From: Ruminococcus sp.
Lineage (GTDB): Bacteria > Bacillota > Clostridia > Oscillospirales > Ruminococcaceae
Assembly (NCBI GenBank): GCA_017542475.1
Contig: JAFXXD010000055.1
Location: 1-64,000 of the forward strand
Direction of reading: 5' to 3'
DNA length: 64,000 nt
Positions 50,634-59,333 of the stretch are shown here, piece by piece. The first letter of the stretch is position 1. The number at the start of each line of letters is the position of its first letter. A program made the translations under genes and the position numbers. A model generated the notes under the pieces. It ran no database searches. It saw nothing but the letters and a program-made list of their open reading frames with translations, and was not told where the DNA came from.

Positions 50634-51575
50634 TTAAAGCTTATTGTACAGTCTCCCCTGCCACGTATCAAGCTCCGCGAGCCGCCTGTCGATACCGCCG
50701 AGGACGGCTATCTTATCCGCGCTCCACATCGGGGCGACGAGCTTCCGCTTGTCGCCGTCGCCCGTTATGCGCTCGATGACTGTCTCGGGCGGGAGCACCT
50801 CAAGCTGCCGCACTATCACGTCGATGTACTGCTCGCGGCTGAGGAGCGGCACATCTCCACGCGAGTACATCTCCGCGAGGCGCGTGCCGCGTATAACGTG
50901 CAGCATTTGCAGCTTCACCGCGTCGGGAGCGAGCAGAGCCGTCTTCCGCGCTGTCTCTGCCATCATCTCGTCAGTCTCGTTCGGCAGCCCGTTGATGATG
51001 TGCAGGCAGGTGCGCAGCTCGCGGCTTTTCAGCCTGTCATAGCCCGCGAGGAACTCCCCGTGCGTGCAGCAGCGGTTTATCAGTCGGAGCGTTTCCTCGT
51101 GGACGGTCTGCATACCGAGCTCGACCGTCAGCGCTGTCTGCTCGCTGAGCTCGCACAGGAGGTCGAGCACGTCGTCTGGCAGGCAGTCCGCGCGAGTACC
51201 TATGGATATGCCCTTCACACAGGGATATCCGAGCACGGAGGTGAATATCTCCCGCAGCCTTTCCGCGGGAGCGTAGGTGTTGGTATTCGCCTGAAAGTAT
51301 ACGATCACTGGAACTTCCCCGTATCTCGCGGAGATACGCGCATACTCCTTCTCAAGCTGAGCAGGCGCGGAGAGCGAGCCGTCGGTGAAGTAGCCGCTCC
51401 CGCCGTCGCAGAAAATGCAGCCGCCCGCACCCTTGGTGCCGTCGATGTTCGGGCACGTGAACCCGCAGTCTATGACGGCTTTGTACAGCTTCCCGCCGTA
51501 TACCGTGCGGAGGTGGTAGTTGAGGGTGTGGTATCGCTTGTTGTCGAGCGAGTACGGAAAAGGGCTTCGGCTCAT
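50634..51575 (-). CDS. Radical SAM protein, YhcC/TIGR01212 type
   Basis: 313 aa; start 51575 with GAGGTG six bases upstream. The cluster region is DCGFTCPNIDGTKGAGGCIFC, with cysteines arranged as in the YhcC family (a longer spacing than CxxxCxxC). GYFTDG, QANTNTYAPAERL, the SAM-fold ISIGTRADCLPD, and ELGMQTVHEETLRLINR are conserved. The function of the family is uncertain; a tRNA or cofactor modification role is often assumed. It is last in the minus-strand operon begun by the ApbE gene. Confidence 0.85.
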   Translation of the reverse strand: MSRSPFPYSLDNKRYHTLNYHLRTVYGGKLYKAVIDCGFTCPNIDGTKGAGGCIFCDGGSGYFTDGSLSAPAQLEKEYARISARYGEVPVIVYFQANTNTYAPAERLREIFTSVLGYPCVKGISIGTRADCLPDDVLDLLCELSEQTALTVELGMQTVHEETLRLINRCCTHGEFLAGYDRLKSRELRTCLHIINGLPNETDEMMAETARKTALLAPDAVKLQMLHVIRGTRLAEMYSRGDVPLLSREQYIDVIVRQLEVLPPETVIERITGDGDKRKLVAPMWSADKIAVLGGIDRRLAELDTWQGRLYNKL

Positions 51576-51597
51576 CGGTGTCACCTCGCAGTCGCCT

Positions 51598-51825
51598 TCA
51601 CTTCTTCATCAGCTTTGAGAGCTCCTGAAAGAGCTCAATATCGTTGTCGTTTATCTTGATGTTGGTCTTCATCGTCTGACCCTGCGAGTTGGTGAGGGTC
51701 ATTTCTATAATGCTGTCCTTATCGACAGCACCGCCGACTGCTCCGAGAAACATCAGGAACTTCGGGTGATCCTGACAGAAGGTCTCGAACAGCGGCTTCA
51801 GCTTCATCATAGCAAGTGGGTTCAT
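51598..51825 (-). CDS. Unknown 75-aa protein
   Basis: Starts in the previous stop (ATGA overlap), with AAGGAG nine bases upstream. An N-terminal hydrophobic-aromatic helix (MMKLKPLFETFCQDHPKFLM) and a beta-rich acidic C-terminus (IEMTLTNSQGQTMKTNIKIN). Lies between the Gx transporter and radical SAM genes. Not recognised. Confidence 0.75.
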   Translation of the reverse strand: MNPLAMMKLKPLFETFCQDHPKFLMFLGAVGGAVDKDSIIEMTLTNSQGQTMKTNIKINDNDIELFQELSKLMKK

Positions 51826-52349
51826 TCTTCTTTCTCCTTAGATGTTGTTTCGTTTTTCCTGACGGGTATGAGCCTTTTCAGCACGTACTGCGCGCACAGT
51901 CCCGTGAACAGTCCCGCGATACAGCCCGATACTACCAGCATCGGGTAGTGGACGAATACAGCTGGCGACCTCGTCAGCACGACCGCCGCGGCTATTTGTC
52001 CCGTGTTGTGGAGCATTGCTCCGAACACGCTGCACAGCCACAGGAAGTTTATCGGTATGACCCTTTTCAGCAGGAGCATACCCGCAATGCAGAGAGCTCC
52101 GCCCGCGAGGCTGTAGATTATCGCTGAGAAGTTGCTGCTGAATACCGAGCCGAGCACTATCCTCGTCAGCAGGAGCAGCATAGCCTCACGCGCCCTGTAG
52201 CTGTACACGGCGTAGACCGTGAATATGTTCGCGAGCCCGAGCTTTACCCCCGGTATCGACGAGAGGTCGGGCAGACGGAGCTCCACGATGAATATTATCA
52301 GAGCCGCCGCTGTCAGCAGGGCGAGCTCGGTAAGTCGTTTCGTTTTCAT
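51822..52349 (-). CDS. Gx-transporter/HepI-like membrane protein
   Basis: 175 aa with five or six membrane helices. The start 52349 follows directly after the NusG-II gene stop. The opening LTELALLTAAALIIFIVELR and PGVKLGLANIFTVYAVY match the Gx transporter family (once called heptaprenyl diphosphate synthase component I), whose members look like ECF substrate-binding subunits. Its frequent neighbours are NusG-II and ApbE proteins, as here. Probable role: transport of a small vitamin-like or flavin-related molecule; this is inferred. Confidence 0.82.
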   Translation of the reverse strand: MKTKRLTELALLTAAALIIFIVELRLPDLSSIPGVKLGLANIFTVYAVYSYRAREAMLLLLTRIVLGSVFSSNFSAIIYSLAGGALCIAGMLLLKRVIPINFLWLCSVFGAMLHNTGQIAAAVVLTRSPAVFVHYPMLVVSGCIAGLFTGLCAQYVLKRLIPVRKNETTSKEKEE

Positions 52350-52350
52350 A

Positions 52351-52725
52351 TCAGCCACCGTCCTTCGGCTCATCGACGAGCTTTATCACGAGCTTATGCG
52401 GCAGGCAGACTATCGGCACGCTCTCATAGCGGAGCGTCCCCGTCTTGATGCAGGTCTTGTCGGGACAGTCCGCCTCGGATATGCGAATGGTGTTGCCCTC
52501 GCCTATCTCGACGATATTGTAGCCGCCGTCGGGCGAATCTATGCGTATGGTCTGAGTTGTCTCGTCGTCGAAGTTCGCGAGGTCGAGGGTGTAGAGCACC
52601 TTGCCGTCCTGCGTAATCTCGACCCACGTGCTCTCCGCGGGACGGTGCAGGATCACGACCGCGACCGCCGCCGCCGCGAATATCGTCACCGCGGCTGCGA
52701 GACATATCTTCACGCCCTTAGTCAC
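52351..52725 (-). CDS. Membrane-anchored NusG domain II protein
   Basis: 124 aa. One N-terminal membrane helix (ICLAAAVTIFAAAAVAVVIL), then a small beta-barrel NusG-II domain (about 33-120) with ISEADCPDKTCIKTG and VPIVCLPHKLVIKLV, typical of the secreted NusG_II family. Three cysteines are present. Located between ApbE and the Gx transporter, overlapping the ApbE gene end by eight bases. Role unknown; co-occurrence with ApbE suggests a part in flavoprotein or redox machinery outside the membrane. Confidence 0.85.
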   Translation of the reverse strand: MTKGVKICLAAAVTIFAAAAVAVVILHRPAESTWVEITQDGKVLYTLDLANFDDETTQTIRIDSPDGGYNIVEIGEGNTIRISEADCPDKTCIKTGTLRYESVPIVCLPHKLVIKLVDEPKDGG

Positions 52726-53743
52726 GGGATATCACCTCCGTGGGCATATCGCTCGTAATATCGAGCTTTTCGCTTATCCCGTCCGTGTAGAGCAGCGTGC
52801 CGCCGTCGGTGACGAGTACCGCCTCGACGTCCGTATTTTCGCGCAGGTAGGTCTGCGCACCGTCCGTACCCATAACAAAGAGAGCCGTCGAGAGCGCATC
52901 ACAGCGCAGTCCGCTATCGCCTATAACAGTCACGGAGACGAGCCCGTTATCCGCGGGATAGCCGTCCGCAGGGTCGATGATGTGCCAGTAGACCCTGCCG
53001 TCATCGCCCGTGAAGCAGCGCTCGTAGTTGCCCGAGGTGATCACAGCCTTGTCGGCTATGCTCACCACGCACATATTCTCGTCGGGCGAGAACGGGTCTT
53101 TTATCCCGACCCGCCAGTCCGAGCCGTCGGGCTTGCCGCCGAGAGCCTGCACGTTTCCGCCGAGGCTTATCAGCGCTGACGTCACGCCGTTATCACGGAA
53201 TATAGCCATTATTTCGTCGCCCGTGTAGCCCTTCGCGAGAGCTCCGAGGTCTATCTCGGCTGCGGCGGGTATCTGCACTGATGTTTCGCTGACCGCGATG
53301 TCTCCGCTGTGGACTTTCTCAAGCAGCTCCGTTATCGTTGCCTCGTCGGGAACGTGATACTCACCCGTTGTGAAGCCCCACTCCCTGAGCACGGGGTATA
53401 CCCTGATATCGAGAGCTCCGTCAGTCTCGACCCAGTATTTGCCTCCCGCATCGACGAGGAACGCGGTATCGCACGAGACCTCGACCTCAGCGCCGTTTGC
53501 TCTGTTTATGCGGGAGATGTCGCTGTTCTTATCCGTGACCGAGAGCTCGGATTCAAGCTCGTGTATGCGCTTCTCTGCCGCCGCGAGAGCCTTATCTGCG
53601 CCGTCTCCGTATGCCTTCATCGTCATGAAGGTGTCCATTGCGAAGACGTCGCGCTCGGCGGAAGGCGTCGGCTTTAAAGACCTGCATGAGGTCGCGCATA
53701 TCAGCGCCGCGAGAAGCGGTATGGTTAATCTGCTAAATTTCAA
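52718..53743 (-). CDS. apbE: FAD:protein FMN transferase (ApbE), lipoprotein
   Basis: 341 aa from TTG 53743, supported by AAAGGA six bases upstream; ATG five codons earlier has no ribosome site. The lipoprotein signal ends at Cys20 (LAALICATSC). ApbE motifs: VFAMDTFMTMKAYG, IDLGALAKGYTGDEI, ALISLGGNVQALG, and the metal-binding DGYPADNGLVSVTVIGDSG with CDALSTALFVMG. It attaches FMN from FAD to a Thr on exported flavoproteins such as Rnf/Nqr subunits. None of those targets is in the window. First gene of a five-gene operon. Confidence 0.92.
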   Translation of the reverse strand: MKFSRLTIPLLAALICATSCRSLKPTPSAERDVFAMDTFMTMKAYGDGADKALAAAEKRIHELESELSVTDKNSDISRINRANGAEVEVSCDTAFLVDAGGKYWVETDGALDIRVYPVLREWGFTTGEYHVPDEATITELLEKVHSGDIAVSETSVQIPAAAEIDLGALAKGYTGDEIMAIFRDNGVTSALISLGGNVQALGGKPDGSDWRVGIKDPFSPDENMCVVSIADKAVITSGNYERCFTGDDGRVYWHIIDPADGYPADNGLVSVTVIGDSGLRCDALSTALFVMGTDGAQTYLRENTDVEAVLVTDGGTLLYTDGISEKLDITSDMPTEVISRD

Positions 53744-53818
53744 TTGCGTTCCTTTCATGTTAGGAAGATATAACTCGATGTATAGGATAACGGGCGAACG
53801 ATGTCCGCCCGTCTTAGC

Positions 53819-55339
53819 TTATTTAACAAGAAGCGACTTTCCTGTCATCTCGGCAGGCTGAGGTACCTCCATGATATCGAGCATCGTGGGTGCAAGGTCT
53901 GCAAGCACGCCGCCCTCTGTAAGCTTGCCCTCAACGCCTACAGCGATGAGCGGAACCTGATTCGTTGTGTGAGCCGTGAACGGGCTGCCGTCGGGCTCCA
54001 TCATCTTGTCAGCGTTGCCGTGGTCGGCGGTGATAAGAGCCGCGCCGCCCTTTGCGAGTATCCTGTCAACCATGCGTCCCACGCACTCGTCTACAGCCTC
54101 GACAGCCTTCACAGCGGCGTCGAATATGCCTGTGTGACCTACCATATCGCAGTTAGCGTAGTTGAGGATGATAACATCGTACTTGTCCTCGTCGATAGCC
54201 TTGCAAACAGCGTCGCATACCTCATACGCGCTCATTTCGGGCTTGAGGTCGAAGGTGGGCACGTCGGGCGACTTGATGAGTATCCTGTCCTCGCCCTCGA
54301 ACTGCTTCTCCTCGCCGCCGTTGAAGAAGAACGTTACGTGCGCGTACTTCTGTGTCTCAGCGATACGGAGCTGAGTCTTGCCGAGCTTTGCAAGGTATTC
54401 GCCCATTGTCATGGTGAGCTGCTCGGGCGGATATGCTACGGAAACGTTCGGCATTGTGGCGTCATACTGAGCCATGCACACGAAGTTTACGGGGAAGAAG
54501 CCGTTCCTTCTCTCGAAGCCCTTGAACTCGGGGTCAACGAAGGAGCGGGTTATCTGTCTTGCGCGGTCGGGGCGGAAGTTGAAGAAGATAACGCTGTCGT
54601 CAGCCTTTATCTGTGCGCCGCCTGCGATGACTGTCGGGAGCATGAACTCGTCGGTTACCTCGTTGGCGTAGGAGTTCCTGATAGCCTGAACGGGGTCTGT
54701 CTCCTGCACGCCCTCGCCGTAAACGAGAGCCGCATAAGCCTTTTCAACTCTGTCCCAAGCATTGTCTCTGTCCATCGCGTAGAAACGTCCCGAGATTGTG
54801 GCTATCTTGCCGAGACCTATCTTGTTCAGCTCAGCGACGGTCTGCTCCATATACTCTGCCGCAGACGAAGGCGGAACGTCACGTCCGTCGAGGAAGGCGT
54901 GGATGTAGACCTTGTCGAGACCGTTCTTCTTTGCCATCTCTACGATGCCGAAGAGGTGCTCCATGTGGCTGTGGACGCCGCCGGGGGAGAGAAGTCCCAT
55001 GAGGTGGAGAGCACTGCCCTTAGCCTTGCAGCTGTCCATTGCAGCCTTGATAGCCTTGTTATCGAAGAATACGCCGTCCTTGATGTCCTTGGATATCTTG
55101 ACGAGCATCTGATATACGATACGTCCCGCACCGATATTGGTGTGACCTACCTCGGAGTTGCCCATCTGTCCGTCGGGCAGACCTACGTCGAGACCGCTCG
55201 CGCCGATTAGAGTGTGGGGGCACTCAGCCATATACTTATCGAGGTTGGGCTTCTTTGCGGCAGCGATAGCGTCGCCGTATGTATCGGGGTTGTAGCCGAA
55301 GCCGTCCATGATTATAAGTGCAACAGGTTTCTTTGACAT
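53819..55339 (-). CDS. gpmI: 2,3-bisphosphoglycerate-independent phosphoglycerate mutase
   Basis: 506 aa, full length. Alkaline-phosphatase-fold enzyme with two-manganese site: IIMDGFG, the nucleophile Ser in MGNSEVGHTNIGAG, RFYAMDRD, and the C-terminal NYANCDMVGHTG and LITADHGNAD. It converts 3- to 2-phosphoglycerate. It is the last of the glycolytic group pgk, tpiA, gpmI on this strand. Confidence 0.96.
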   Translation of the reverse strand: MSKKPVALIIMDGFGYNPDTYGDAIAAAKKPNLDKYMAECPHTLIGASGLDVGLPDGQMGNSEVGHTNIGAGRIVYQMLVKISKDIKDGVFFDNKAIKAAMDSCKAKGSALHLMGLLSPGGVHSHMEHLFGIVEMAKKNGLDKVYIHAFLDGRDVPPSSAAEYMEQTVAELNKIGLGKIATISGRFYAMDRDNAWDRVEKAYAALVYGEGVQETDPVQAIRNSYANEVTDEFMLPTVIAGGAQIKADDSVIFFNFRPDRARQITRSFVDPEFKGFERRNGFFPVNFVCMAQYDATMPNVSVAYPPEQLTMTMGEYLAKLGKTQLRIAETQKYAHVTFFFNGGEEKQFEGEDRILIKSPDVPTFDLKPEMSAYEVCDAVCKAIDEDKYDVIILNYANCDMVGHTGIFDAAVKAVEAVDECVGRMVDRILAKGGAALITADHGNADKMMEPDGSPFTAHTTNQVPLIAVGVEGKLTEGGVLADLAPTMLDIMEVPQPAEMTGKSLLVK

Positions 55340-55403
55340 TTGAATTTATCCTTTCATTTGTAAGGGCGGAATCGCTCCCGCCCTGATGTGATTATTGCTT
55401 TAA

Positions 55404-56180
55404 TCAGCCGTTTACGGCAGCCTGTACAATTACGTTGAAGTCCTCTGCCTTGAGGGAAGCACCGCCGATGAGTCCACCGTCGATGTTGGGCTTTGCAAGG
55501 AGCTCTGCCGCATTCTTAGCGTTCATCGAGCCGCCGTACTGGATAGTTACAGCGTCTGCTGTAGCCTTGTCGAAGAGCTTAGCGAGCTGCTCGCGGATGA
55601 AGCCGCAAACCTCCTCAGCCTGCTCGGGAGTAGCTGTGAGACCTGTGCCGATTGCCCATACAGGCTCGTATGCGATTACTACGTTCTTTACCTGCTCTGC
55701 TGTGAGCGACCAGAGGTCGAGCTTTATCTGACGTGCGATAACTTCCTCTGTGATGTTGCACTCACGCTCCCACTTGAGCTCGCCTACGCAAACGATAGGC
55801 TTGAGTCCTGCCTCGAGAGCTGCGATAGTTCTCTTGTTTACTGTCTCGTCTGTCTCGCCGAAGTACTGACGGCGCTCGCTGTGACCGATCACAACGTACT
55901 CAACGCCGAGCTCTGTGAGCATATCAGCGGAGATCTCGCCTGTGAATGCGCCGCTCTTCTCAAAGTGTACGTTCTCAGCGCCTATCTTCACGTTGCTGCC
56001 TGCTGTGGTGTTGATAGCTGTCTCAAGGTTTGTGAAGGGTACGCAAGCGATAACTTCAATCTTGCCCTCAGCGTTTGCTACGAGGGGCTTGATAGCCTCG
56101 AGAAGTGCCTTTGCCTCGGGACGTGTCTTGTTCATCTTCCAGTTGCCTGCGATGATAGCTTTTCTTACTGATTTGTTCAT
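55404..56180 (-). CDS. tpiA: Triose-phosphate isomerase
   Basis: 258 aa TIM barrel. AGNWKMNKT (Lys), VIGHSERRQYFGE (His), AYEPVWAIGTG (catalytic Glu) and IQYGGSMNAKNAAEL/GGLIGGASL (phosphate loops) are intact. It interconverts dihydroxyacetone phosphate and glyceraldehyde-3-P. It follows pgk, separated from it by a small membrane-protein gene. Confidence 0.97.
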   Translation of the reverse strand: MNKSVRKAIIAGNWKMNKTRPEAKALLEAIKPLVANAEGKIEVIACVPFTNLETAINTTAGSNVKIGAENVHFEKSGAFTGEISADMLTELGVEYVVIGHSERRQYFGETDETVNKRTIAALEAGLKPIVCVGELKWERECNITEEVIARQIKLDLWSLTAEQVKNVVIAYEPVWAIGTGLTATPEQAEEVCGFIREQLAKLFDKATADAVTIQYGGSMNAKNAAELLAKPNIDGGLIGGASLKAEDFNVIVQAAVNG

Positions 56181-56205
56181 TGGTATTTACTCCTTTATGT
56201 AGAAA

Positions 56206-56448
56206 TTACTTCTTTTTCTTGCATTTGTCTTTTTTGCAGTCTGCTTCCTCTGCCTCGTATGTTACGGCTGAGTTATTGCAGCCGACAGAGAAGCTCCTCT
56301 TTGGCGAGAACATGATACCGCATATCACGCCGAAGAAGAAACAGCAAATGGCAAACAGCCATAACGAAAGAGCGCTGTTCTGGAGCTCTGCTGTGAAGTT
56401 CTTCATACAGTCACAGCTGACGTCTTTTTTGATAACGGGCTTTTTCAT
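56206..56448 (-). CDS. Small Cys/Lys-rich one-helix membrane protein
   Basis: 80 aa; AAAGGAG upstream of the start at 56448. The N-terminus VIKKDVSCDCMKNF, one membrane helix (ALSLWLFAICCFFFGVICGI), and a Cys- and Lys-rich tail (ADCKKDKCKKKK). Seven cysteines in 80 residues is unusual. Lies between pgk and tpiA on the same strand with gaps of 163 and 25 bp. No known family recognised; a metal-binding or membrane-associated accessory is possible. Confidence 0.7.
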   Translation of the reverse strand: MKKPVIKKDVSCDCMKNFTAELQNSALSLWLFAICCFFFGVICGIMFSPKRSFSVGCNNSAVTYEAEEADCKKDKCKKKK

Positions 56449-56611
56449 GGTTTTTCTCTCCTTTATCGCAACAAGGGCGAATATCTCTATCCGCCCCGTT
56501 GATGTCTGCTTGTTCGGTCTGTACAGTGCAGACCAAATATTTCACGATGCGCGGGAACAAACTATATGTCTGAACATCTGTGCCGCGAATCGGCGGCACG
56601 GACACCGTGCC

Positions 56612-57832
56612 TTATTTTTCAGCGATAGCTGCTACACCGGGGAGCACCTTGCCCTCGAGGTATTCGAGAGAAGCGCCGCCGCCTGTGGAGATGTGGCTCA
56701 TCTTGTCAGCGAAGCCGAGCTGGATAGCAGCTGTAGCGGAATCGCCGCCGCCGATGATAGTTGTAGCGTCTGCCTCAGCGAGAGCCTCGCATACAGCAAC
56801 TGTACCCTTCTTGAGTGTGGGGTTCTCGAAAACGCCCATAGGACCGTTCCAAACGACTGTCTTGGCGGACTTTGCAGCCTCTGCGAAGATAGCAGCAGTC
56901 TTGGGTCCGATGTCAAGACCCATCTTGTCAGCGGGTATCTTGTCAGCGTCAACGTACTCAACGTCGATGGGAGCGTCGATCGGGTCAGGGAAGGAAGCAG
57001 CTACAGCTGTATCAACGGGAAGAAGTATCTTCTTGCCGAGCTTATCAGCCTTAGCGAGCATCTCCTTGCAGTAGTCGAGCTTCTCGTCGTCAACGAGAGA
57101 GAGACCGATGCTGCCGCCCTGAGCCTTGATGAATGTATAAGCCATACCGCCGCCGATGATGAGAGTGTCGCACTTCTCGAGGAGGTTGGAGATAACGTTG
57201 AGCTTGTCAGCGACCTTAGCGCCGCCGAGAATAGCAACGAACGGTCTCTCGGGGACCTCAACAGCGTTGCCGAGGTACTGTATCTCCTTCTGCATAAGGT
57301 AGCCTACAGCAGTCTCCTTAACGAAGGCTGTAACGCCTGCTGTGGAAGCGTGAGCACGGTGAGCCGAGCCGAAAGCGTCCATAACGAAAACCTCGCCGTC
57401 AACGAGCTCAGCGAGCTCCTTGGAGAACTCCTCGCCGTTCTTTGTCTCCTCGCTGCCGCGGAAGCGTGTGTTCTCGAGAACAACGATCTCGCCGTCGTTC
57501 ATAGCTGCAACAGCCTTCTTGGCATTCTCGCCTACGACTGTGTCGTCAGCAGCGAAAGTCACCTTTGTGCTTACGAGCTCAGCGAGTCTTGCAGCAGCGG
57601 GAGCGAGAGAGAACTTAGCCTCGGGTCCGTTCTTGGGCTTGCCGAGGTGCGAGCAGAGAACTACCTTCGCACCGTTCTCAACGAGCTTGTTGATAGTGGG
57701 AAGTGCAGCCTGTATACGGTTGTCGTTAGTGATAACGCCGTCCTTCATAGGAACGTTGAAATCCACTCTTACGAGCACCTTTCTGCCCTTAACGTTGATG
57801 TCTTCTACGGTCACCTTGTTTAATCCTGCCAT
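56612..57832 (-). CDS. pgk: Phosphoglycerate kinase
   Basis: 406 aa, full length. [10 protein letters not shown] and the N-terminal substrate loop, [38 protein letters not shown] and [11 protein letters not shown] are conserved. It makes ATP from 1,3-bisphosphoglycerate. First gene of the glycolytic run, behind a good promoter at 57912-57940. Confidence 0.97.
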   Translation of the reverse strand: MAGLNKVTVEDINVKGRKVLVRVDFNVPMKDGVITNDNRIQAALPTINKLVENGAKVVLCSHLGKPKNGPEAKFSLAPAAARLAELVSTKVTFAADDTVVGENAKKAVAAMNDGEIVVLENTRFRGSEETKNGEEFSKELAELVDGEVFVMDAFGSAHRAHASTAGVTAFVKETAVGYLMQKEIQYLGNAVEVPERPFVAILGGAKVADKLNVISNLLEKCDTLIIGGGMAYTFIKAQGGSIGLSLVDDEKLDYCKEMLAKADKLGKKILLPVDTAVAASFPDPIDAPIDVEYVDADKIPADKMGLDIGPKTAAIFAEAAKSAKTVVWNGPMGVFENPTLKKGTVAVCEALAEADATTIIGGGDSATAAIQLGFADKMSHISTGGGASLEYLEGKVLPGVAAIAEK

Positions 57833-57911
57833 TGGTATGACGTCCTTTCATAATAAAATAAACGAATTCGGTAGGTTGTTAAAATCATAACGATCTATAC
57901 AACACATTTAT

Positions 57912-57940
57912 ATTTTACACTATCCGAAGGATTTTTTCAA
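57912..57940 (-). promoter_or_regulatory. Promoter of the pgk-tpiA-gpmI group
   Basis: Minus strand TTGAAA, 17 bp, TAAAAT, about 80 bp before the pgk start. Confidence 0.75.
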
Positions 57941-58023
57941 GTCTTTTCCCATATTTTTTTCTTAATATTGTATTAATAGCGCAAAATGCGGTCAGTGAGG
58001 CGTTTTTTACGACAGATTTACAC

Positions 58024-58052
58024 TTGACAACACCGCCCCGTAGTGGTACAAT
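58024..58052 (+). promoter_or_regulatory. Promoter of the plus-strand run starting at 58099
   Basis: TTGACA (consensus), 17 bp, TACAAT, 46 bp before ATG 58099. Confidence 0.85.
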
Positions 58053-58098
58053 AGCACCATAGTTTATTAATCCGAGCATTCTGAGGGAGGTGTGCGGT

Positions 58099-58491
58099 AT
58101 GCCCGAATGTATAAGTATAATACCGCGGGCAAAGCTGACCCGCATAGCCGACCTTACCGAGCGCTCACCCGAATGGGACGAGCATCTCAAGCTCCTGTCC
58201 GCCGAGGGCTGCCTCTGCATAATGCACGGCGAGGACGACCCGCCCGACAAATACTACCTCGTACTCTTTGACTACCCGAACCGCTTCAGAAGCTTCAACG
58301 GCGACCTCGAGGTTAGCGGAGACGAGGTCAGGCTGATAACAGCGGATACGGGCTACGTATTCACGGTGACGGACGGTGAACTGACCGAGGATAAGTCAGC
58401 CTTGCTGAAGAAGCAGCTGAACGCACTGCTTGACCTGCTCGAAACGGAAAACGTGCTCTCGGACTATCTCAATAACAACGATAACAGGTGA
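58099..58491 (+). CDS. Unknown 130-aa protein
   Basis: ATG 58099 is chosen because GGAGG lies eight bases upstream. Soluble, acidic: PECISIIPRAKLTRIADLTE, then a beta-rich middle (KYYLVLFDYPNRFRSFNGDL) and a helical leucine-rich tail (KKQLNALLDLLETENVL). No catalytic motif or family recognised. Lies five bases before the TrpC-like gene, so probably cotranscribed. Confidence 0.75.
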   Translation: MPECISIIPRAKLTRIADLTERSPEWDEHLKLLSAEGCLCIMHGEDDPPDKYYLVLFDYPNRFRSFNGDLEVSGDEVRLITADTGYVFTVTDGELTEDKSALLKKQLNALLDLLETENVLSDYLNNNDNR

Positions 58492-58496
58492 TATAA

Positions 58497-59279
58497 ATGA
58501 ACATACTTGAAACCCTCGTTTCCGCCGCTCATGAGCGCGTCGAGACGTCAAAGCAGCTGATCCCCGCAGACGAGATGAAGTATATGGCTCTGTCTATGCA
58601 GGAGGACGACTTCGACTTCGAGACAGCTCTCTCGAAGAAGGGGCTCGCGTTTATTGCGGAGTGCAAGAAGGCGATGCCCGTAACAGGCGTTGTTGCACAG
58701 GGCAACCACTTCGTCGAGACCGCCGCCGAGCTTGAGACTGCGGGTGCGGACTGCCTGTCGGTAGTCACCGAGCCCAAGTGGTTCCTCGGCTGCCGCGACC
58801 ACCTGCGCCTGATAGCGAACGAGGTGTCGATACCCTGCCTGCGCAAGGAAGCGGTCGTTGACGAGTATATGATATACGAATCAAAGATAATTGGTGCAAA
58901 GGCTGTACTGCTGATAGCGCCGCTGCTGACGGAGGACGAGCTCCGCGAATACATAAAGATATGTGATACGCTCGGTATCTCGGCATTTATCGAGGTCTAC
59001 ACCGAGGACGACATCAGGCGCGCCCTCAGAGCGGGAGCACGTATGATAGCCGTTGACAACCGCGACCTCAACGATTGCTCCGTAGATATGGAGAACTGCC
59101 TGCGCCTGAGGAACACTGTCCCGAGCGACGTCATCTACATAGCCGAGGGCGGTATCTCGACGCCCGAATACGTGCATCGTCTGCGTGACGCGGGCGTTGA
59201 CGCTGTCATTGTCGGCACTGCGCTTATGCAGGCTGAGGACAGGACTGCCAAGCTCCACGAGCTGCGCGGCAGAAAGTAA
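58497..59279 (+). CDS. Indole-3-glycerol-phosphate synthase-like protein
   Basis: 260 aa TIM barrel of the TrpC family. Glu55 and Lys57/58 in FIAECKKAMPVTG, LRKEAVVDEYMIYE (second Lys), AFIEVYTEDD (Glu) and VDNRDLND (Asn) match catalytic positions. Several usual signatures are altered: KKASPSKG is KKAMPVTG, INNRDL is VDNRDL, and SESGI is AEGGI. No other trp gene is near. It may be the real IGPS placed away from the trp operon, or a relative with a shifted substrate. The AEGGI and MPVTG changes lie in phosphate or ring-closure loops. Confidence 0.75.
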   Translation: MNILETLVSAAHERVETSKQLIPADEMKYMALSMQEDDFDFETALSKKGLAFIAECKKAMPVTGVVAQGNHFVETAAELETAGADCLSVVTEPKWFLGCRDHLRLIANEVSIPCLRKEAVVDEYMIYESKIIGAKAVLLIAPLLTEDELREYIKICDTLGISAFIEVYTEDDIRRALRAGARMIAVDNRDLNDCSVDMENCLRLRNTVPSDVIYIAEGGISTPEYVHRLRDAGVDAVIVGTALMQAEDRTAKLHELRGRK

Positions 59280-59291
59280 GACTGAATGTAG

Positions 59292-59316
59292 GGGCGCATT
59301 CCGTGCGCCCTTTTTT
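59292..59316 (+). terminator. Terminator after TrpC-like gene
   Basis: GGGCGCA/TGCGCCC stem with a 5-nt loop and a TTTTTT run; a GTAGGGGCG-family unit used as a terminator. Confidence 0.8.
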
Positions 59317-59333
59317 CGTTAAGGAGACTGAAT

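Noticed and set aside
50082-51659. Plus-strand frame of 525 codons across uppP and the radical SAM gene
   Set aside because: It runs through the uppP gene in another frame, through the bidirectional terminator, and antisense to the radical SAM gene. The real genes have motifs and ribosome sites.
53801-55210. Plus-strand frame opposite gpmI
   Set aside because: An antisense image of a full-length conserved enzyme; the same applies to frames opposite pgk, ahcY, the S41 peptidase, the UDPGP-family gene and the GH130 gene.
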